DNA from: Sphingomonas prati
GTDB lineage: Bacteria > Pseudomonadota > Alphaproteobacteria > Sphingomonadales > Sphingomonadaceae
Length of the DNA stretch: 64,000 nt
Assembly (NCBI RefSeq): GCF_014643515.1
Contig: NZ_BMJP01000001.1
Location: 868,001 to 932,000, forward strand
Reading direction: 5' to 3'
In this document: positions 63,632-64,000 of the stretch, piece by piece
How the letters are laid out: every line of letters begins with the position of its first letter
Numbering within the stretch: the stretch's first letter is position 1
Notes under the pieces: model-generated
Databases searched by the model: none
What the model was told of the DNA's origin: nothing
What the model saw: the letters and a program-made list of their open reading frames with translations, nothing else
Made by a program: the position numbers and the translations under genes

Positions 63632-64000
63632 ATGACATTCCAGGGCTGGATCCTGATCCTCGGCTTCGTCGCCATCCTGCTTGCGCTGACCAGACCGGTC
63701 GGTGCGTGGCTGTTCGCCTTGTACGAGGGGCGTCGCACGCCGCTCCACCTCATCCTCGGCCCCGTCGAGCGCGGCTTCTACAAACTGTCCGGCATCGATC
63801 CGCAGGCCGAACAGGGCTGGCGGCGCTACGCGCTCCACATGCTGCTGTTCAACGTGACGCTCATGGCGTTCACCTACGCGGTGCTGCGCCTGCAGGGCGT
63901 GCTGCCCGGCAACCCGCAGGGGCTGGCAGGGCTCTCCCCCCACCTCGCGTTCAACACCGCGGTCAGCTTCACCACCAACACCAACTGGCAGAGCTATGGC
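63632..64000 (+). CDS. kdpA: K+-transporting ATPase subunit KdpA, N-terminal part
   Basis: The first 123 residues, cut by the window edge. FQGWILILGFVAILLALTRP, GPVERGFYKLSGIDPQAEQGW, RYALHMLLFNVTLMAFTYA and the first selectivity-filter region FNTAVSFTTNTNWQSYG identify the K+-binding channel-like subunit of the KdpFABC pump. Strong AAGGAGG ribosome site. kdpB and kdpC are expected just outside the window. Confidence 0.96.
   Translation, partial: MTFQGWILILGFVAILLALTRPVGAWLFALYEGRRTPLHLILGPVERGFYKLSGIDPQAEQGWRRYALHMLLFNVTLMAFTYAVLRLQGVLPGNPQGLAGLSPHLAFNTAVSFTTNTNWQSYG

Overview
The window is a high-GC stretch of an alphaproteobacterial chromosome, most likely Sphingomonas or a close sphingomonad. 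Supporting signs are ChpT (CckA-ChpT-CtrA relay), a RegB/RegA redox two-component pair joined to a cyo oxidase operon, TorF-type porin sequence, and short GC-rich palindromic repeats between genes. No phage, IS element or CRISPR array was seen; the content is mostly core genome plus a type I secretion/RTX region.

Layout. 1-5 kb: end of a VWA/CoxE-like gene, a membrane acyltransferase, anmK, tyrS, trxB. 5-10 kb: the minus-strand translation/export cluster ffh, rpsP, rimM, trmD, rplS, split between rimM and trmD by an opposite-strand FAD/NAD(P) oxidoreductase. 10-15 kb: a membrane GGDEF-EAL protein, dapF-ftsY-yciB, a small secreted basic protein and sodB. 15.3-19.9 kb: pspF divergent from a sigma54-driven operon (45-aa protein, pspA, pspB, pspC) that continues into four further small membrane/coiled-coil genes sharing a C-terminal signature, then sufE. 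20-27 kb: [2Fe-2S] and J-domain proteins, rnpB, an AmiD-like amidase, an orphan cheR, and ku-ligD for end joining. 27-34.5 kb: tRNA-Pro, chpT, a JAMM protein, rluD, rpoH, hemB, fhs, tRNA-Arg, aqpZ.

34.8-45.1 kb: an MHS-type MFS transporter; the operon cyoABCD-SURF1-regB-regA with overlapping start/stop codons, coupling a quinol oxidase to a quinone-sensing kinase and its regulator; then gamma-glutamyltransferase. 45.4-62.2 kb: a complete type I secretion unit (TolC-like, ABC, HlyD-like) on the plus strand between three minus-strand RTX cargo genes: a subtilase-fold protease, an ExeM/NucH-type nuclease of 1799 aa, and a 375-aa pure-repeat protein. The three cargos share a C-terminal module and lack Sec signals. 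A sulfatase-fold protein lies among them. 62.2-64 kb: a frameshifted TorF-type porin behind a perfect FNR/FixK-type box, then the start of a kdp operon (27-aa ORF, kdpF, kdpA) running off the window.

The most unusual structure is the expanded psp operon with its run of short PspB-like proteins. Next are the RTX locus, whose protease appears to mix subtilisin and sedolisin catalytic features, and several candidate regulatory sites (sigma54 promoter, FNR box, a dyad before cyoA, two CtrA-like sites).
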